Shown here piece by piece: positions 50,231-58,668 of a stretch of 64,000 nucleotides of DNA. A model generated the notes under the pieces. The model did not search any database. It saw only the letters and a program-made list of their open reading frames with translations, and was not told the DNA's origin. The stretch comes from Candidatus Saccharimonadota bacterium. Its GTDB lineage: Bacteria; Patescibacteriota; Saccharimonadia; Saccharimonadales; Saccharimonadaceae. The DNA lies in assembly GCA_017404795.1 (NCBI GenBank), contig JAFRBR010000024.1, positions 19,017-83,016 on the forward strand. The letters run 5' to 3'. The stretch's first letter is position 1. The number at the start of each line of letters is the position of its first letter. A program made the translations under genes and the position numbers.

Positions 50231-50359
50231 TGTATGATTCATTATATCTCAGGAGCTTCGCAATATGATAAATTAGAAATTTTATCATATTGCTCCGCCC
50301 CTTCGGCGGCAAAATGTAAAATTTTGCCTTTATGTCCCTCGATATTAATGAATCATACA
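50231..50359. repeat. Palindromic mini-element PE-B, copy 2
   Basis: Perfect private arms TGTATGATTCATTA (50231-50244) and complement (50346-50359) around the same three-hairpin core as 5778-5908, in the same orientation. Pairs that differ from copy 1 have changed on both sides. It lies in the leader region of the surface-protein gene at 50389. Confidence 0.88.
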
Positions 50360-50388
50360 GAAATCTATTATTTAAAGAAAGGATAATT

Positions 50389-51663
50389 ATGCGTAAAGCA
50401 ACTAAGTCTATTATGAGTGTGACGGGTGCTGCTGTGATTGCGGCAACTTCGTTTGCTCCTGCTATGGTGTATGCTTGGGGTGATAACTCTGGTTCGGCCA
50501 GTGGTCGTCCTAGCTATACGCTAGACCAAATCAATTCGGGGGCGATTGATGACAAAATTACTTTTAACTCGATTTCTAATCAAAATGTTTCGATTGGAGA
50601 TGAAAAGAACTTCGTAGGCGCGAAGGTGGCCGGTGAAACCGTGACTACCTGGAATGCTGACACGATTAAGGTGGAAGACGGTCAGACTTATACGATTCGT
50701 CTTTATGTCCACAATAATAACCGTTTGGGTGAGAAGATGATTGCGAAGGATGTGACGGCTAACTTTAGTTTGCCGACTAATGTGGCTAGGTCTCATACTA
50801 TCGTGGGTTATCTTAACTCCTCGAATGCTACGCCAACTCGTTACTGGGATGAAGTGACTTTGACCTCGGACCAAGATTTTTACTTGGAATATGTAGGTGG
50901 TTCGGCTCAGTATAATAACAATGTCGGGGTATTTTCACTTTCTGATGATATTATCATCAACGGTGCTAACCTTGGTTACACTACAATGAATGGTGAAATT
51001 CCTGGTTGTTATCAATATGCTGGGGTGGTGACTATCAACGTGAAGGTTCACGCTTCGGTGGCTGCTGAGGTGACCAAGATGGTTCGTCTCAAAGGTACTA
51101 CCGAGTGGAAAGAATCGGTAGAAGCTAAGGTTGGCGATGAAGTTGAATACCAAATCAAGTATGTTAATTTGCTTGCTGATCAGGTAAATGATGTGATGAT
51201 TCGGGACATTTTGCCTACGAATGTAGAGTATGTTCAGGATTCGACATATCTATTTAACTCTCAGTATCAAAGTGGCGTACTACTTAAAGATAACACTGTG
51301 ACTACTTCTGGTATCAACATTGGTAGTTATGCTGCCAAGGGTAATGCCTATGTACGGTTTACTGGCAAAGTGGTGGATAAAACCATGGCTTGTGGTGATA
51401 ACCAACTAGTGAACTGGGCTAGCGCTACGGTAAATGGCGGGGTTTATAAAGATGACGCTTCGGTGTTTGTGAACAAGGACGATGAGACTTGTCGCAATAA
51501 TCCTACCCCAATTCCTACCCCGACTCCAGATAATCCTGGTGAAACTCCTACCACGATTGTGAGTACCGGTCCTGGTACCATCGCGATGGGAGCTGTAGGT
51601 GCAGGTGCTGTAGTGACTACGCTTGGCTACTATATTGCTAGCCGTCGTGGACTTTCTTTGTAA
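50389..51663 (+). CDS. Secreted surface protein with C-terminal anchor
   Basis: 424 aa. Signal peptide (MRKATKSIMSVTGAAVIAAT..., cut after VYA), an Asn/Thr-rich beta domain, a DUF11-like repeat (about 230-365: VEAKVGDEVEYQIKYVNL, VMIRDILPTNVEYV), a Pro-rich spacer (NPTPIPTPTPDNP), then VSTGPG, a hydrophobic helix and a short basic end (ASRRGLSL). The end looks like a sortase-type or similar sorting signal, with TGP in place of LPxTG. Start chosen at 50389 with AAAGGA upstream. Confidence 0.75.
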   Translation: MRKATKSIMSVTGAAVIAATSFAPAMVYAWGDNSGSASGRPSYTLDQINSGAIDDKITFNSISNQNVSIGDEKNFVGAKVAGETVTTWNADTIKVEDGQTYTIRLYVHNNNRLGEKMIAKDVTANFSLPTNVARSHTIVGYLNSSNATPTRYWDEVTLTSDQDFYLEYVGGSAQYNNNVGVFSLSDDIIINGANLGYTTMNGEIPGCYQYAGVVTINVKVHASVAAEVTKMVRLKGTTEWKESVEAKVGDEVEYQIKYVNLLADQVNDVMIRDILPTNVEYVQDSTYLFNSQYQSGVLLKDNTVTTSGINIGSYAAKGNAYVRFTGKVVDKTMACGDNQLVNWASATVNGGVYKDDASVFVNKDDETCRNNPTPIPTPTPDNPGETPTTIVSTGPGTIAMGAVGAGAVVTTLGYYIASRRGLSL

Positions 51664-51768
51664 AGAAAGTTCAGTAAAGAAACTTAGTTTAGAATTCAAA
51701 CTGGAAGTCAATTCCAGTTTGGATTCTGACTATAATGGTGGAGAATGACCGCTTCACGTTTCGAGAAA

Positions 51769-51799
51769 CGAACTAATAGCACGCATTAGTTCGTTTTTT
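51769..51799 (+). terminator. Terminator after the surface-protein gene
   Basis: Perfect 9-bp stem CGAACTAAT/ATTAGTTCG with a 7-nt loop and T6. Two further hairpins precede it (51651-51671 over the stop codon, and 51692-51727 with CAAACTGGAA/TTCCAGTTTG). Confidence 0.92.
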
Positions 51800-51835
51800 G
51801 TTGCGGATTTTGTTGCGGATTTTGTTGCGGATTTG
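51800..51835 (+). repeat. 12-bp tandem repeat
   Basis: GTTGCGGATTTT three times in a row (last base differs), directly between the terminator and the promoter of the gene at 51864. Confidence 0.9.
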
Positions 51836-51863
51836 ATGGCGCTTATGGTATAATGGAGTGTAT

Positions 51864-52808
51864 ATGGATCCGTCATACAATAATGGGGTGGGTACGCAGG
51901 TCCCACAGAATAATCCGCAGATGTCTGGACAGCCGGTGCAACAGTCGGTGGCGCCGCAGCAACCAGTGATGGCGTCGCAGCAACCTGCTATGATGCAGCA
52001 GCCGATAATTTCTTCTGGTGGTGGGGAGGACGTGATGTTGGGCGGTGGAATGTCGGAGCAGAAGTCGCGCAAAGGCGTGGTAGCTTTGATTGTTTTGGTA
52101 GTATTGTTGGGGTTGGTGGGCGGTGGATTTTTGTTGTGGCAAAATGGAGTGTTTGGGGGTGGATCTGGAGGGGATCAGCAGACGGTGGGTTTGAAAGAGG
52201 CTTATAACAGTTATGTGAATTACGTGTTGTGGGGAGTGGAGAGTGATGGTCAGCCGAATTTGGAGGCGATAGAAGGAGTAGTAGGGCCGTATTTTGAGGG
52301 TTTGGAAGGCGATGTTCTGGATGCCTATATCGTGAATGCAAATAATAAGTATGAAGCCTTGAAACAGAATTACGATGCGGTGGAGGGGGAGGAGAAAGAG
52401 GATTTGACTGTCTTATATTCGTATTTTGAGAGCTATCCAAAAATTGTGCAAATAAGTACTGAAGAAATAATAAAAATGTATGTTGATGGCGGGGTAGATG
52501 TAACTAAAAAAGTGATTGAGGCGAATTATTCGGGGTCTGATAATGAGCAATATTTCGATGATTATTTGACTGCGGAGAAGAATTTTGCTGAGACGTATTT
52601 GAATTTGGTAAAAGGTGCGGATGCAAAGGGGTGCGTGGAAGATGGAGTAATGATTCAGGGATGTTATCAGTTAAATGATGAGCAAAAAAATTTGCTAGGT
52701 GAGCAAATGTCTGCAGTGGCGAATACTAGAAGTGATTTGGTGGCTAGAGCGACCAGCGTAATAAAGACTTTGTATGTTGGATTATATGGAGAGGAGGTGA
52801 CAGAGTAA
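51864..52808 (+). CDS. Single-pass membrane protein with Gln/Pro-rich cytoplasmic head
   Basis: 314 aa. The N-terminal 55 residues are Gln/Pro/Val-rich (QQSVAPQQPVMASQQPA), then one membrane helix (about 72-94, KGVVALIVLVVLLGLVGGGFLLW) and a helical outer domain with two Cys. Family not recognised. TATAAT ends 9 nt before the ATG at 51864. Coupled by TAATG overlap to the VirB6-like gene, suggesting that it works with that membrane complex. Confidence 0.7.
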   Translation: MDPSYNNGVGTQVPQNNPQMSGQPVQQSVAPQQPVMASQQPAMMQQPIISSGGGEDVMLGGGMSEQKSRKGVVALIVLVVLLGLVGGGFLLWQNGVFGGGSGGDQQTVGLKEAYNSYVNYVLWGVESDGQPNLEAIEGVVGPYFEGLEGDVLDAYIVNANNKYEALKQNYDAVEGEEKEDLTVLYSYFESYPKIVQISTEEIIKMYVDGGVDVTKKVIEANYSGSDNEQYFDDYLTAEKNFAETYLNLVKGADAKGCVEDGVMIQGCYQLNDEQKNLLGEQMSAVANTRSDLVARATSVIKTLYVGLYGEEVTE

Positions 52809-55321
52809 TGGTGCGGAAGTGGCTGGGTGGATTAGTGTTAGTATTTGTGGCGTTGTTTGGTTTGGCTCTAGATGGGGGTAATGTGTATGCGGAAGATGAT
52901 GGTATTAGTAGTTTTAATATTTATGCGACGAGAGTTGATTGTAGTTTTTATGATGGTAGTTTAATAAAAGATCCTTGTCCAAACACTATAGCAAAGACAG
53001 CGAGAGTAAGATTGAATAGCGATGGCGAATACAAGATAGATAGATATAGTGGTGTCGCAAAGGATAAAATTGATATTGAGATAAGCGGAAACAAATTAAT
53101 AATGAAACCGTCTTGTTCGGTATTTAATAATTGTTCAGAGACGATTTCGGTTGATTTGAAAGATAATATTCAGGATACGTACGATGCATTAAATGCTGCA
53201 TTGACTAGCAAAAAATGGTACCAAATTAACAGTTCTGTGGGGAGCAGTTATTATACTGAAACAGTTTATTATTTTAGTGCAGAGGATGTGACGGATCCGA
53301 CGAAAGTGCCAGTGGCGCCAGAGACTACATTACCAGAAGAAACAGCGACGATAAATAATTGCATGAATTCGGGTGGGGCGAATACGTTGGGGTGGATTGT
53401 GTGTCCGCTGATGGATTGGCTGGGGACGGCGGCGAACGATGCTTATACGGAATATGTAGAACCTAGTCTGCAAGTAAATCCAAAATTATTTGAAGGGGGA
53501 AATGATGGAGTAAGAGGTGGCTGGGAGACGTTTAGGAATATTGCTAACGTAGCGTTTATTGTATTACTTCTAGCAGTGATTTTCTCGCAGCTAACTGGCG
53601 TGGGGATTGATAATTATGGGATAAAGAAGATTTTACCAAAACTGATTGTTTCGGCGATTTTGATTAATTTGTCATATTGGATTTGTTTAGTGTTCGTGGA
53701 TTTGTCAAATATTGTAGGAAATAGTATTCAAGCTTTATTTAATGGCCTTGGATCTAGTTTAGGGGAGCCGAGCTTAAATATTGAGGGAGTTAACTTAGAT
53801 TCGGTGGGGTCAACTATTGTTAGTGTAGGGGTGCTGGGGGCTCTGGTAGCGACTGGAGGGGCGGCAATTTGGGCTAATCCAGCCATTGTACTTTCGTTGC
53901 TTATTTCTGCACTAGGGGTAGTAATAGCGATTTTCTTCTTGTTTATTCTATTGACAGTGCGGGAGGCGGCGATTATTGTATTGATTGTATTAGCTCCGCT
54001 GGCGGTGGTGTGTTATATGTTGCCAAATACAAAATCGTTGTTTGACAGGTGGGTAAAAATATGTGAAGGACTGCTGTTGGTGTATCCGATTTGCGGATTG
54101 TTGGTGGGTGGTGGTAGTTATATTTCAAGGCTATTATTGAGCGCTGATTTTGCGGGCGGTGGATTTTTGGAAGCGTTTACGGCAATGATTGTGGGGATCG
54201 TGCCGATATTTTTCATCCCGACAGTGCTAAGAAATTCATTTTCGGCGATGGGGAATTTGGGGGCGAAGATTTCTGGATTGGGCCAAAGGGCAAGTGGATC
54301 TTTGCAGGGCGCAGCGCGAAACTCCCAGGCGTATAAAAATGCGCAGGAGATGGGACGAATGCGACAAACTAGAATTAGGGCAGGGATTAATGCCGATGGG
54401 AGCCAAAAACAACTGGGTAGATTTGGCACGATGATTAGGGGTGGTAAGAGAAATGTGACACGGAATGCGGCGCAATATCTGAAAGATCAGGAAGAAATAA
54501 GACAAGCAGATGATTTTATGAGAAATCCGGTTGCTTTTGAGGCGGCAAAAATTGCTCAGGAGAAGAAAGCGAGTAGTGATGCGGTAGCAAATTGGGAGAT
54601 GGTAGTAGATAATGCGTCGCAAAATGGTAGTAACTATGACAGTTTGATCAATCAATATAGAGAATACATGCGAAATAGAAACACTGATGGAGCAAAGGCA
54701 GTGGCTAGAGTAGCTGGGCGAAGAAAAGATTTCGCGGCTAAATTTATGGAGGATGCATTTACTGGGAAAAATGCTATGTATGAAATTGGAGCAAATGGTG
54801 AGGAAAATTATTATAATAAAAATGATATAGCTTCTGTGGCGAAAGAATTGACGACTGGAAGTTCGAGTGGAACGTATCGTTCAGCGATGCCTTTAGGATA
54901 TAGTTTTGCTTCGCAAATTAATGAAAATCCAGATAGTGCGAATTATGAATATAGCGGTGATGATGGGTGGAGGAACCAACAAAATGTAGATAATGCGCTT
55001 AGAGCCTTTGTTACTAAGAGGTCGGAATTGGCTGATGTGAAAGGTGGTGGTTTGAAAGAGATTTATAATCTCATGACTTCTGGCGGCATAAGCACGAGCG
55101 AAGCTACGAGAATGCAATCTTTGGCTATTGATTTGATTGAAAATAGAGACAAGGACCCTATCGACTTAACAAAAGCAAAAGAAATTGCAGATATTTCTGG
55201 GAAATACAGATATGATGAGAGGATTGGGGATTTCGTGTTGGCTAATAATGGTGGCGCGGAGGGCGTTGACGGGATTAATAATGGTGATTTTGGTGGTGTT
55301 GGAGTGGATATCCAAAATTAA
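52808..55321 (+). CDS. VirB6/TrbL-like membrane protein
   Basis: 837 aa. Signal peptide (to about 28), a Cys-containing outer domain (to about 210), then a block of about six membrane helices (about 250-490: VAFIVLLLAVIFSQLTGVG, LIVSAILINLSYWICLVFVDL, VLSLLISALGVVIAIFFLF, AAIIVLIVLAPLAVVCYML) typical of VirB6/TrbL, and a 330-residue charged helical cytoplasmic tail. With the VirB2/TrbC-like pilin at 3661 it hints at a type IV-secretion-like channel. No VirB4 or VirD4 ATPase is in the window. Confidence 0.7.
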   Translation: MVRKWLGGLVLVFVALFGLALDGGNVYAEDDGISSFNIYATRVDCSFYDGSLIKDPCPNTIAKTARVRLNSDGEYKIDRYSGVAKDKIDIEISGNKLIMKPSCSVFNNCSETISVDLKDNIQDTYDALNAALTSKKWYQINSSVGSSYYTETVYYFSAEDVTDPTKVPVAPETTLPEETATINNCMNSGGANTLGWIVCPLMDWLGTAANDAYTEYVEPSLQVNPKLFEGGNDGVRGGWETFRNIANVAFIVLLLAVIFSQLTGVGIDNYGIKKILPKLIVSAILINLSYWICLVFVDLSNIVGNSIQALFNGLGSSLGEPSLNIEGVNLDSVGSTIVSVGVLGALVATGGAAIWANPAIVLSLLISALGVVIAIFFLFILLTVREAAIIVLIVLAPLAVVCYMLPNTKSLFDRWVKICEGLLLVYPICGLLVGGGSYISRLLLSADFAGGGFLEAFTAMIVGIVPIFFIPTVLRNSFSAMGNLGAKISGLGQRASGSLQGAARNSQAYKNAQEMGRMRQTRIRAGINADGSQKQLGRFGTMIRGGKRNVTRNAAQYLKDQEEIRQADDFMRNPVAFEAAKIAQEKKASSDAVANWEMVVDNASQNGSNYDSLINQYREYMRNRNTDGAKAVARVAGRRKDFAAKFMEDAFTGKNAMYEIGANGEENYYNKNDIASVAKELTTGSSSGTYRSAMPLGYSFASQINENPDSANYEYSGDDGWRNQQNVDNALRAFVTKRSELADVKGGGLKEIYNLMTSGGISTSEATRMQSLAIDLIENRDKDPIDLTKAKEIADISGKYRYDERIGDFVLANNGGAEGVDGINNGDFGGVGVDIQN

Positions 55322-55353
55322 TACTGCTTTAGCTAGGTGTTTATAAAGATAGG

Positions 55354-55470
55354 CTAGGCGCGGGGGCTGGGGGTGACTTGGAGGAGGTGGTCGTAGAGGG
55401 CGGCGATAGTGAGGGGGCCGACGCCGCCTTTTACTGGGGTGATGGCGGCGAGGTCTTGACGACTTGAGGT
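55354..55470 (-). pseudogene. Detached 3' end of folD (fragment 1)
   Basis: The minus-strand frame reads DLAAITPVKGGVGPLTIAAL then YDHLLQ and a stop. It lines up with the C-terminus of the intact folD (DLAAITPTIGGIGSLTISCL). It has no start. A second, frameshifted copy (56420-56465) lies at the other side of the ORF6N gene, so the two flank the insert as imperfect 46-47 bp direct repeats. Confidence 0.85.
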
Positions 55471-55539
55471 AATATGTTATACTGTGAAGTAGTATAACTG
55501 AACTTAAAACCTACTAACTTTAAATAAGAGGTGTTTTTT

Positions 55540-56421
55540 ATGGACAAAAATTTAGAAAAGGGTGGGGAAATAGAGAATTTAATTTATGAAATTCGTGGGA
55601 AACAAGTAATGTTGGATTCGGACTTGGCGAGGTTATATGAATGTAAAAATGGAACGAAAGTTATTAATCAAGCAGTGCGAAGGAATACAGAGCGATTTCC
55701 GCAAGATTTTTATTTTCAATTGACGACGGATGAGCTTTTGTATTTGCGGTCACAATTTGTGACCGCAAAAAGTGAAAATATGTCTAGGACTTTGCCGTAT
55801 GTATTCACAGAACAAGGTGTAGCAATGCTTGCTACGGTTATCAGAACTGAAGTTGCTGCACAAATGAGCGTAGCGATAATGCGAGCTTTTGTGGCAATGC
55901 GTAAATATTTTAGTGATAACTTATTAGAACAAAAGTATATTAATGATTTAGTCTTGGAAGATCATGAAAAAATAGAACTTTTGGAAAATTCATTTCAAAA
56001 TTTTGAAGAAAAGAAGAAGGTGAATGAGATTTATTTTAAAGGGCAAATTTATGATGCATATGCGAAAATTTTGGAGATTTTTAATGAGGCAAAAATAGAT
56101 TTGGTGATTGTAGATGCTTATGCAGATAAGACTTTACTTGATATTATAAAAAGATTAAGAATTGATGTGACCATTATCGCGAAACCTGATAATTTTCTGA
56201 CTGAACAAGATGTAAAAAGATATAATGCGCAGTATAATAATTTGAAAGTAATTTATGATGATACTTTTCATGATAGGTACTTTATTTTGGATAATGAAAG
56301 CGTTTACCATTGTGGTGCAAGTATCAATCGGATTGGCTGGAAAACCTTTTCAATAAATAGAATCGAAGATGAGGATGTGTGCCGAGCGTTAATTAAGAAG
56401 ATTGATTTATTGTCTGGATGA
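55540..56421 (+). CDS. ORF6N/KilA-N-domain protein (phage-antirepressor-like)
   Basis: 293 aa. The N-terminal ORF6N DNA-binding domain has IRGKQVMLDSDLARLYECKN, VNQAVRRN-type text, ERFPQDFYFQLT, LPYVFTEQGVAMLATVIRT. The C-terminal part (about 155-293) has ILDNESVYHCGASINRIGWK, as in many chromosomal ORF6N proteins. Likely a DNA-binding regulator of mobile origin. AT-rich codons, convergent orientation, and flanking folD fragments mark it as an insertion. AGAGG lies 9 nt before the ATG. Confidence 0.85.
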   Translation: MDKNLEKGGEIENLIYEIRGKQVMLDSDLARLYECKNGTKVINQAVRRNTERFPQDFYFQLTTDELLYLRSQFVTAKSENMSRTLPYVFTEQGVAMLATVIRTEVAAQMSVAIMRAFVAMRKYFSDNLLEQKYINDLVLEDHEKIELLENSFQNFEEKKKVNEIYFKGQIYDAYAKILEIFNEAKIDLVIVDAYADKTLLDIIKRLRIDVTIIAKPDNFLTEQDVKRYNAQYNNLKVIYDDTFHDRYFILDNESVYHCGASINRIGWKTFSINRIEDEDVCRALIKKIDLLSG

Positions 56422-56465
56422 GGTGGTCGTAGAGGGTGGCTAAGCGTGGGGGCCGACGCCGCCTT
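56420..56465 (-). pseudogene. folD 3' fragment 2, fused to the end of the intact folD
   Basis: 46 bp matching 55384-55430 with one 1-nt deletion. The first seven codons (GGVGPHA, then stop) are now the C-terminus of folD; beyond the stop the old reading (TLYDHL) continues out of frame. Confidence 0.75.
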
Positions 56466-57234
56466 GGATTAGATGGTCGAATAGGCAAGAGATTGTAAGC
56501 GACCCTATTCCTCCAATTGTGGGGGTGATGGCGGCGAGGTCGGTGCGGGCGCGAACGCTATCTGCGACATCCCCCTTTAAGACTCCGTCTTCGCTGGCGG
56601 TGCCAGCGTCGACTACTACGGCCCCTGGTTTAATCATATCATCAGAAATCAAACTGGGAACACCGGTGGCTGTGATTATTATATCATATTCGGTGAGCTT
56701 TGTCAAGTCAGAACCACGATGAAAAAGGGAAACAGTGTAATTAGAGTTTGTGAACATTTTATATAATGGTGCACCGACGAGTTTGCCACGACCGACGATG
56801 GCGATTTTTGAATTAGTAAGGTTGACATCGTAGCCGGTGAGGAGCCAATTAATGGCGGTGGCGGTGGCGGAGTCGTATTTGGCTTGTGGGCCTAGACCGT
56901 CGACATCCTTTTCTGGCGTGATGAGGTTGCAGAGCTCTTCGGTGTTGTTTTTATTGGTGAGGGGGAGTTGAATTATGATGCCGGTGACGCTAGGGTCGGC
57001 GTTGGCAGATTTGATTTTGTCGGCGATTTCTGTGTTGTTTTTAGCGTAAAAATCTTCTACATTTGCTCCGATGTCTTGGCCGTATTTGATTTTGAGGTTG
57101 ACATATTTCATGATGACTGGGTCACTAGAATCGCGGATGATGAGGAGCCCTGGCTTATGTTCCATGGCACGGATTTGATGAGCTTGACGCTCTTTAATGA
57201 AGCCAGCTAATTCGGAACCATTTAAGATTTTCAC
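56440..57234 (-). CDS. folD: Bifunctional methylenetetrahydrofolate dehydrogenase/cyclohydrolase
   Basis: 264 aa. One-carbon metabolism; Lys in VNLKIKYGQDIG-type substrate loop, IIIQLPLTNKNN, DVDGLGP, and the NADP loop IVGRGKLVGAPL. The GTG start overlaps the murB stop (GTGA), so the pair is coupled. The C-terminus (DHLIQ|GGVGPHA) is a junction with fragment 2 of an older folD end; apparently the gene's tail has been replaced at an insertion site. Confidence 0.92.
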   Translation of the reverse strand: MKILNGSELAGFIKERQAHQIRAMEHKPGLLIIRDSSDPVIMKYVNLKIKYGQDIGANVEDFYAKNNTEIADKIKSANADPSVTGIIIQLPLTNKNNTEELCNLITPEKDVDGLGPQAKYDSATATAINWLLTGYDVNLTNSKIAIVGRGKLVGAPLYKMFTNSNYTVSLFHRGSDLTKLTEYDIIITATGVPSLISDDMIKPGAVVVDAGTASEDGVLKGDVADSVRARTDLAAITPTIGGIGSLTISCLFDHLIQGGVGPHA

Positions 57235-58334
57235 TGGATCTCCACGGGCTCTTGCTCTAGCCAGTAGCCGAACTTGTCGTAAACTTTGTTGATGATTTTG
57301 GCACGAGCTTGGTTTAGATCTTGATAGCTCTTGGCAGACTCGTTGATGAGGACTAGGGGAGCTTTTTCATTAATGCGGAAGCCATGAATGAGTTTGCCTT
57401 TAAGATGGCATTTTTCAATCAGCCAAGCAGAGTTGATTTTGATGCCGTCGTGGCCACGGCGAACAGGAATGCCTTTGGATTCGGCGGTTTCGGCATCGGC
57501 TTCGGAGAGATAGATGTTCTTAAAGAAGGAGCCGGAGCTGGGAATCGTGGTAGGGTCGGGGAGTTTGTCGGCGCGGATAGCGGAGACGACTGCGCGAATA
57601 CCGGCGGGGGAGGTGTCGGTGAGGTTGTGTTCTTCGAGGTAAGCTTCAATGGAGTTGTAGAAGGGGCGCTTCATTTGACCGGTGTGGAGTTCTAGAGTAA
57701 TAGAAATGACAAAATAACGATTAGGTTCGGAGGTGTTCATAATGCTGTGGCGGTAGGAAAAGCCGAGTTCATCATGAGTGAGAGTGCGGAAGGTGCCGGT
57801 AGCGTTGTCGTAAACATCGATGCTAACTAGGGTGTCGGCGATTTCTTGACCGTAGGCGCCGATGTTCTGAACCGGTGCGGCGCCGGCGAGACTGGGGATT
57901 TTGGATAAGGCTTCGATGCCGGTAAGACCCTTATTGCAGGCGTATTCGACGACATTGTCCCAATATTCGCCACCCATGATTTTGAGGCGAATTCCGCTCG
58001 ACGGGTCCTGCTGGGCGGGTCCTGCCGGCTCCACACCTCCCCACGTCGCTTGACGCTCCGCGGGGACCCCTTCGGAGCCGTCACCCGCCCATGTAGCGTT
58101 CTGCTCAGAAATTCCGCGCATCCGGTTGATGATAATGACACCATTAAAGCCTTCATCGTGGCCGATGGTGTTGGCGCCGTAGCCGAGAATAAAGACTGGC
58201 AAGTTAAAGGTGCGGGCAAAGCCGTAGGCGTCGGCAACATCGCGCGGGGTTTCAGCTTCAATGACATAGCGAGCTGGGCCGCCGAGACGCATAGTAGTTA
58301 GGCTAGAAATCAAAATATTTTCATTAACTTTCAT
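57231..58334 (-). CDS. murB: UDP-N-acetylenolpyruvoylglucosamine reductase with an in-frame insert
   Basis: 367 aa. Peptidoglycan precursor synthesis; FAD-binding N-terminal domain (TTMRLGGPARYVIE, ILGYGANT), PSLAGAAPVQNIGAYGQE, and the active Ser in SSGSFFKN. About 38 residues (EQNATWAGDGSEGVPAER...) between NRMRGIS and IRLKIMGGEYWDN have no counterpart in the family and coincide with the GC-rich palindrome at 57979-58113. TATACT ends 6 nt before the ATG at 58334 (leaderless). Operon with folD. Confidence 0.92.
   Translation of the reverse strand: MKVNENILISSLTTMRLGGPARYVIEAETPRDVADAYGFARTFNLPVFILGYGANTIGHDEGFNGVIIINRMRGISEQNATWAGDGSEGVPAERQATWGGVEPAGPAQQDPSSGIRLKIMGGEYWDNVVEYACNKGLTGIEALSKIPSLAGAAPVQNIGAYGQEIADTLVSIDVYDNATGTFRTLTHDELGFSYRHSIMNTSEPNRYFVISITLELHTGQMKRPFYNSIEAYLEEHNLTDTSPAGIRAVVSAIRADKLPDPTTIPSSGSFFKNIYLSEADAETAESKGIPVRRGHDGIKINSAWLIEKCHLKGKLIHGFRINEKAPLVLINESAKSYQDLNQARAKIINKVYDKFGYWLEQEPVEIQ
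57979..58113. repeat. Palindromic insert PE-F inside murB
   Basis: Weakly matched arms (ATTTTGAGGCGAA and a complement with two gaps) enclose a GC-rich core with a long internal stem (TGGGCGGGT/ACCCGCCCA, CGGCTCC/GGAGCCG, CCCC/GGGG). The length keeps the murB frame. Confidence 0.65.
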
Positions 58335-58444
58335 ATTATTAGTATAGCATTTTTTGAGATTTTGAAAATAGTGGTTATCGTTGTTTACAGGGGTCATGGG
58401 GTGGGGGGTTGAATTTATTTTTGCTTTATGTTAAACAGGGGTCA

Positions 58445-58622
58445 GAAAATAGGGTTGGTGAAAGTTTAATAAACGTGGTTAGAAGAAAGGAGGACTATGG
58501 AAGAGCTTGATCTTGACTATGTCATAATTAGACTCAAAAAGAAGCCTTCTGATAAACAGAAGACTTCTTCATAGCATGACTTGATTCTACCATACACAAG
58601 TGTAAAAATCAACCCTATTTTC
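58445..58622. mobile_element. 178-bp mini-element with 13-bp terminal inverted repeats
   Basis: GAAAATAGGGTTG (58445-58457) and its perfect complement (58610-58622) flank a 25-codon ORF with a strong SD and a hairpin. No transposase. Size and ends resemble a MITE. With promoters at both sides it accounts for most of the 58335-58668 gap. Confidence 0.5.
58497..58574 (+). CDS. 25-aa small ORF with a consensus Shine-Dalgarno
   Basis: ATG at 58497 follows AAGGAGG by 5 nt. The peptide begins MEELDLDYVIIRLKKKPSD and is amphipathic, with a charged C-terminus. Its last codons form a perfect-stem hairpin (AGAAG.CTTCTG/CAGAAG.CTTCT). No family recognised; coding status rests on the SD only. Confidence 0.4.
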   Translation: MEELDLDYVIIRLKKKPSDKQKTSS

Positions 58623-58668
58623 ATTTTACAAAATATTATATAATAGTCGATAGAAAGGTAATACTATT

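Noticed and set aside
51773..52072. Minus-strand frame with IRNK repeats
   Set aside because: Produced by the 12-bp tandem repeat and the antisense of the Gln/Pro-rich head of the 51864 gene.
58530..58575. Terminator of murB
   Set aside because: The hairpin lies upstream of the murB start and its T-run is on the minus strand before murB, so it cannot end murB transcription.
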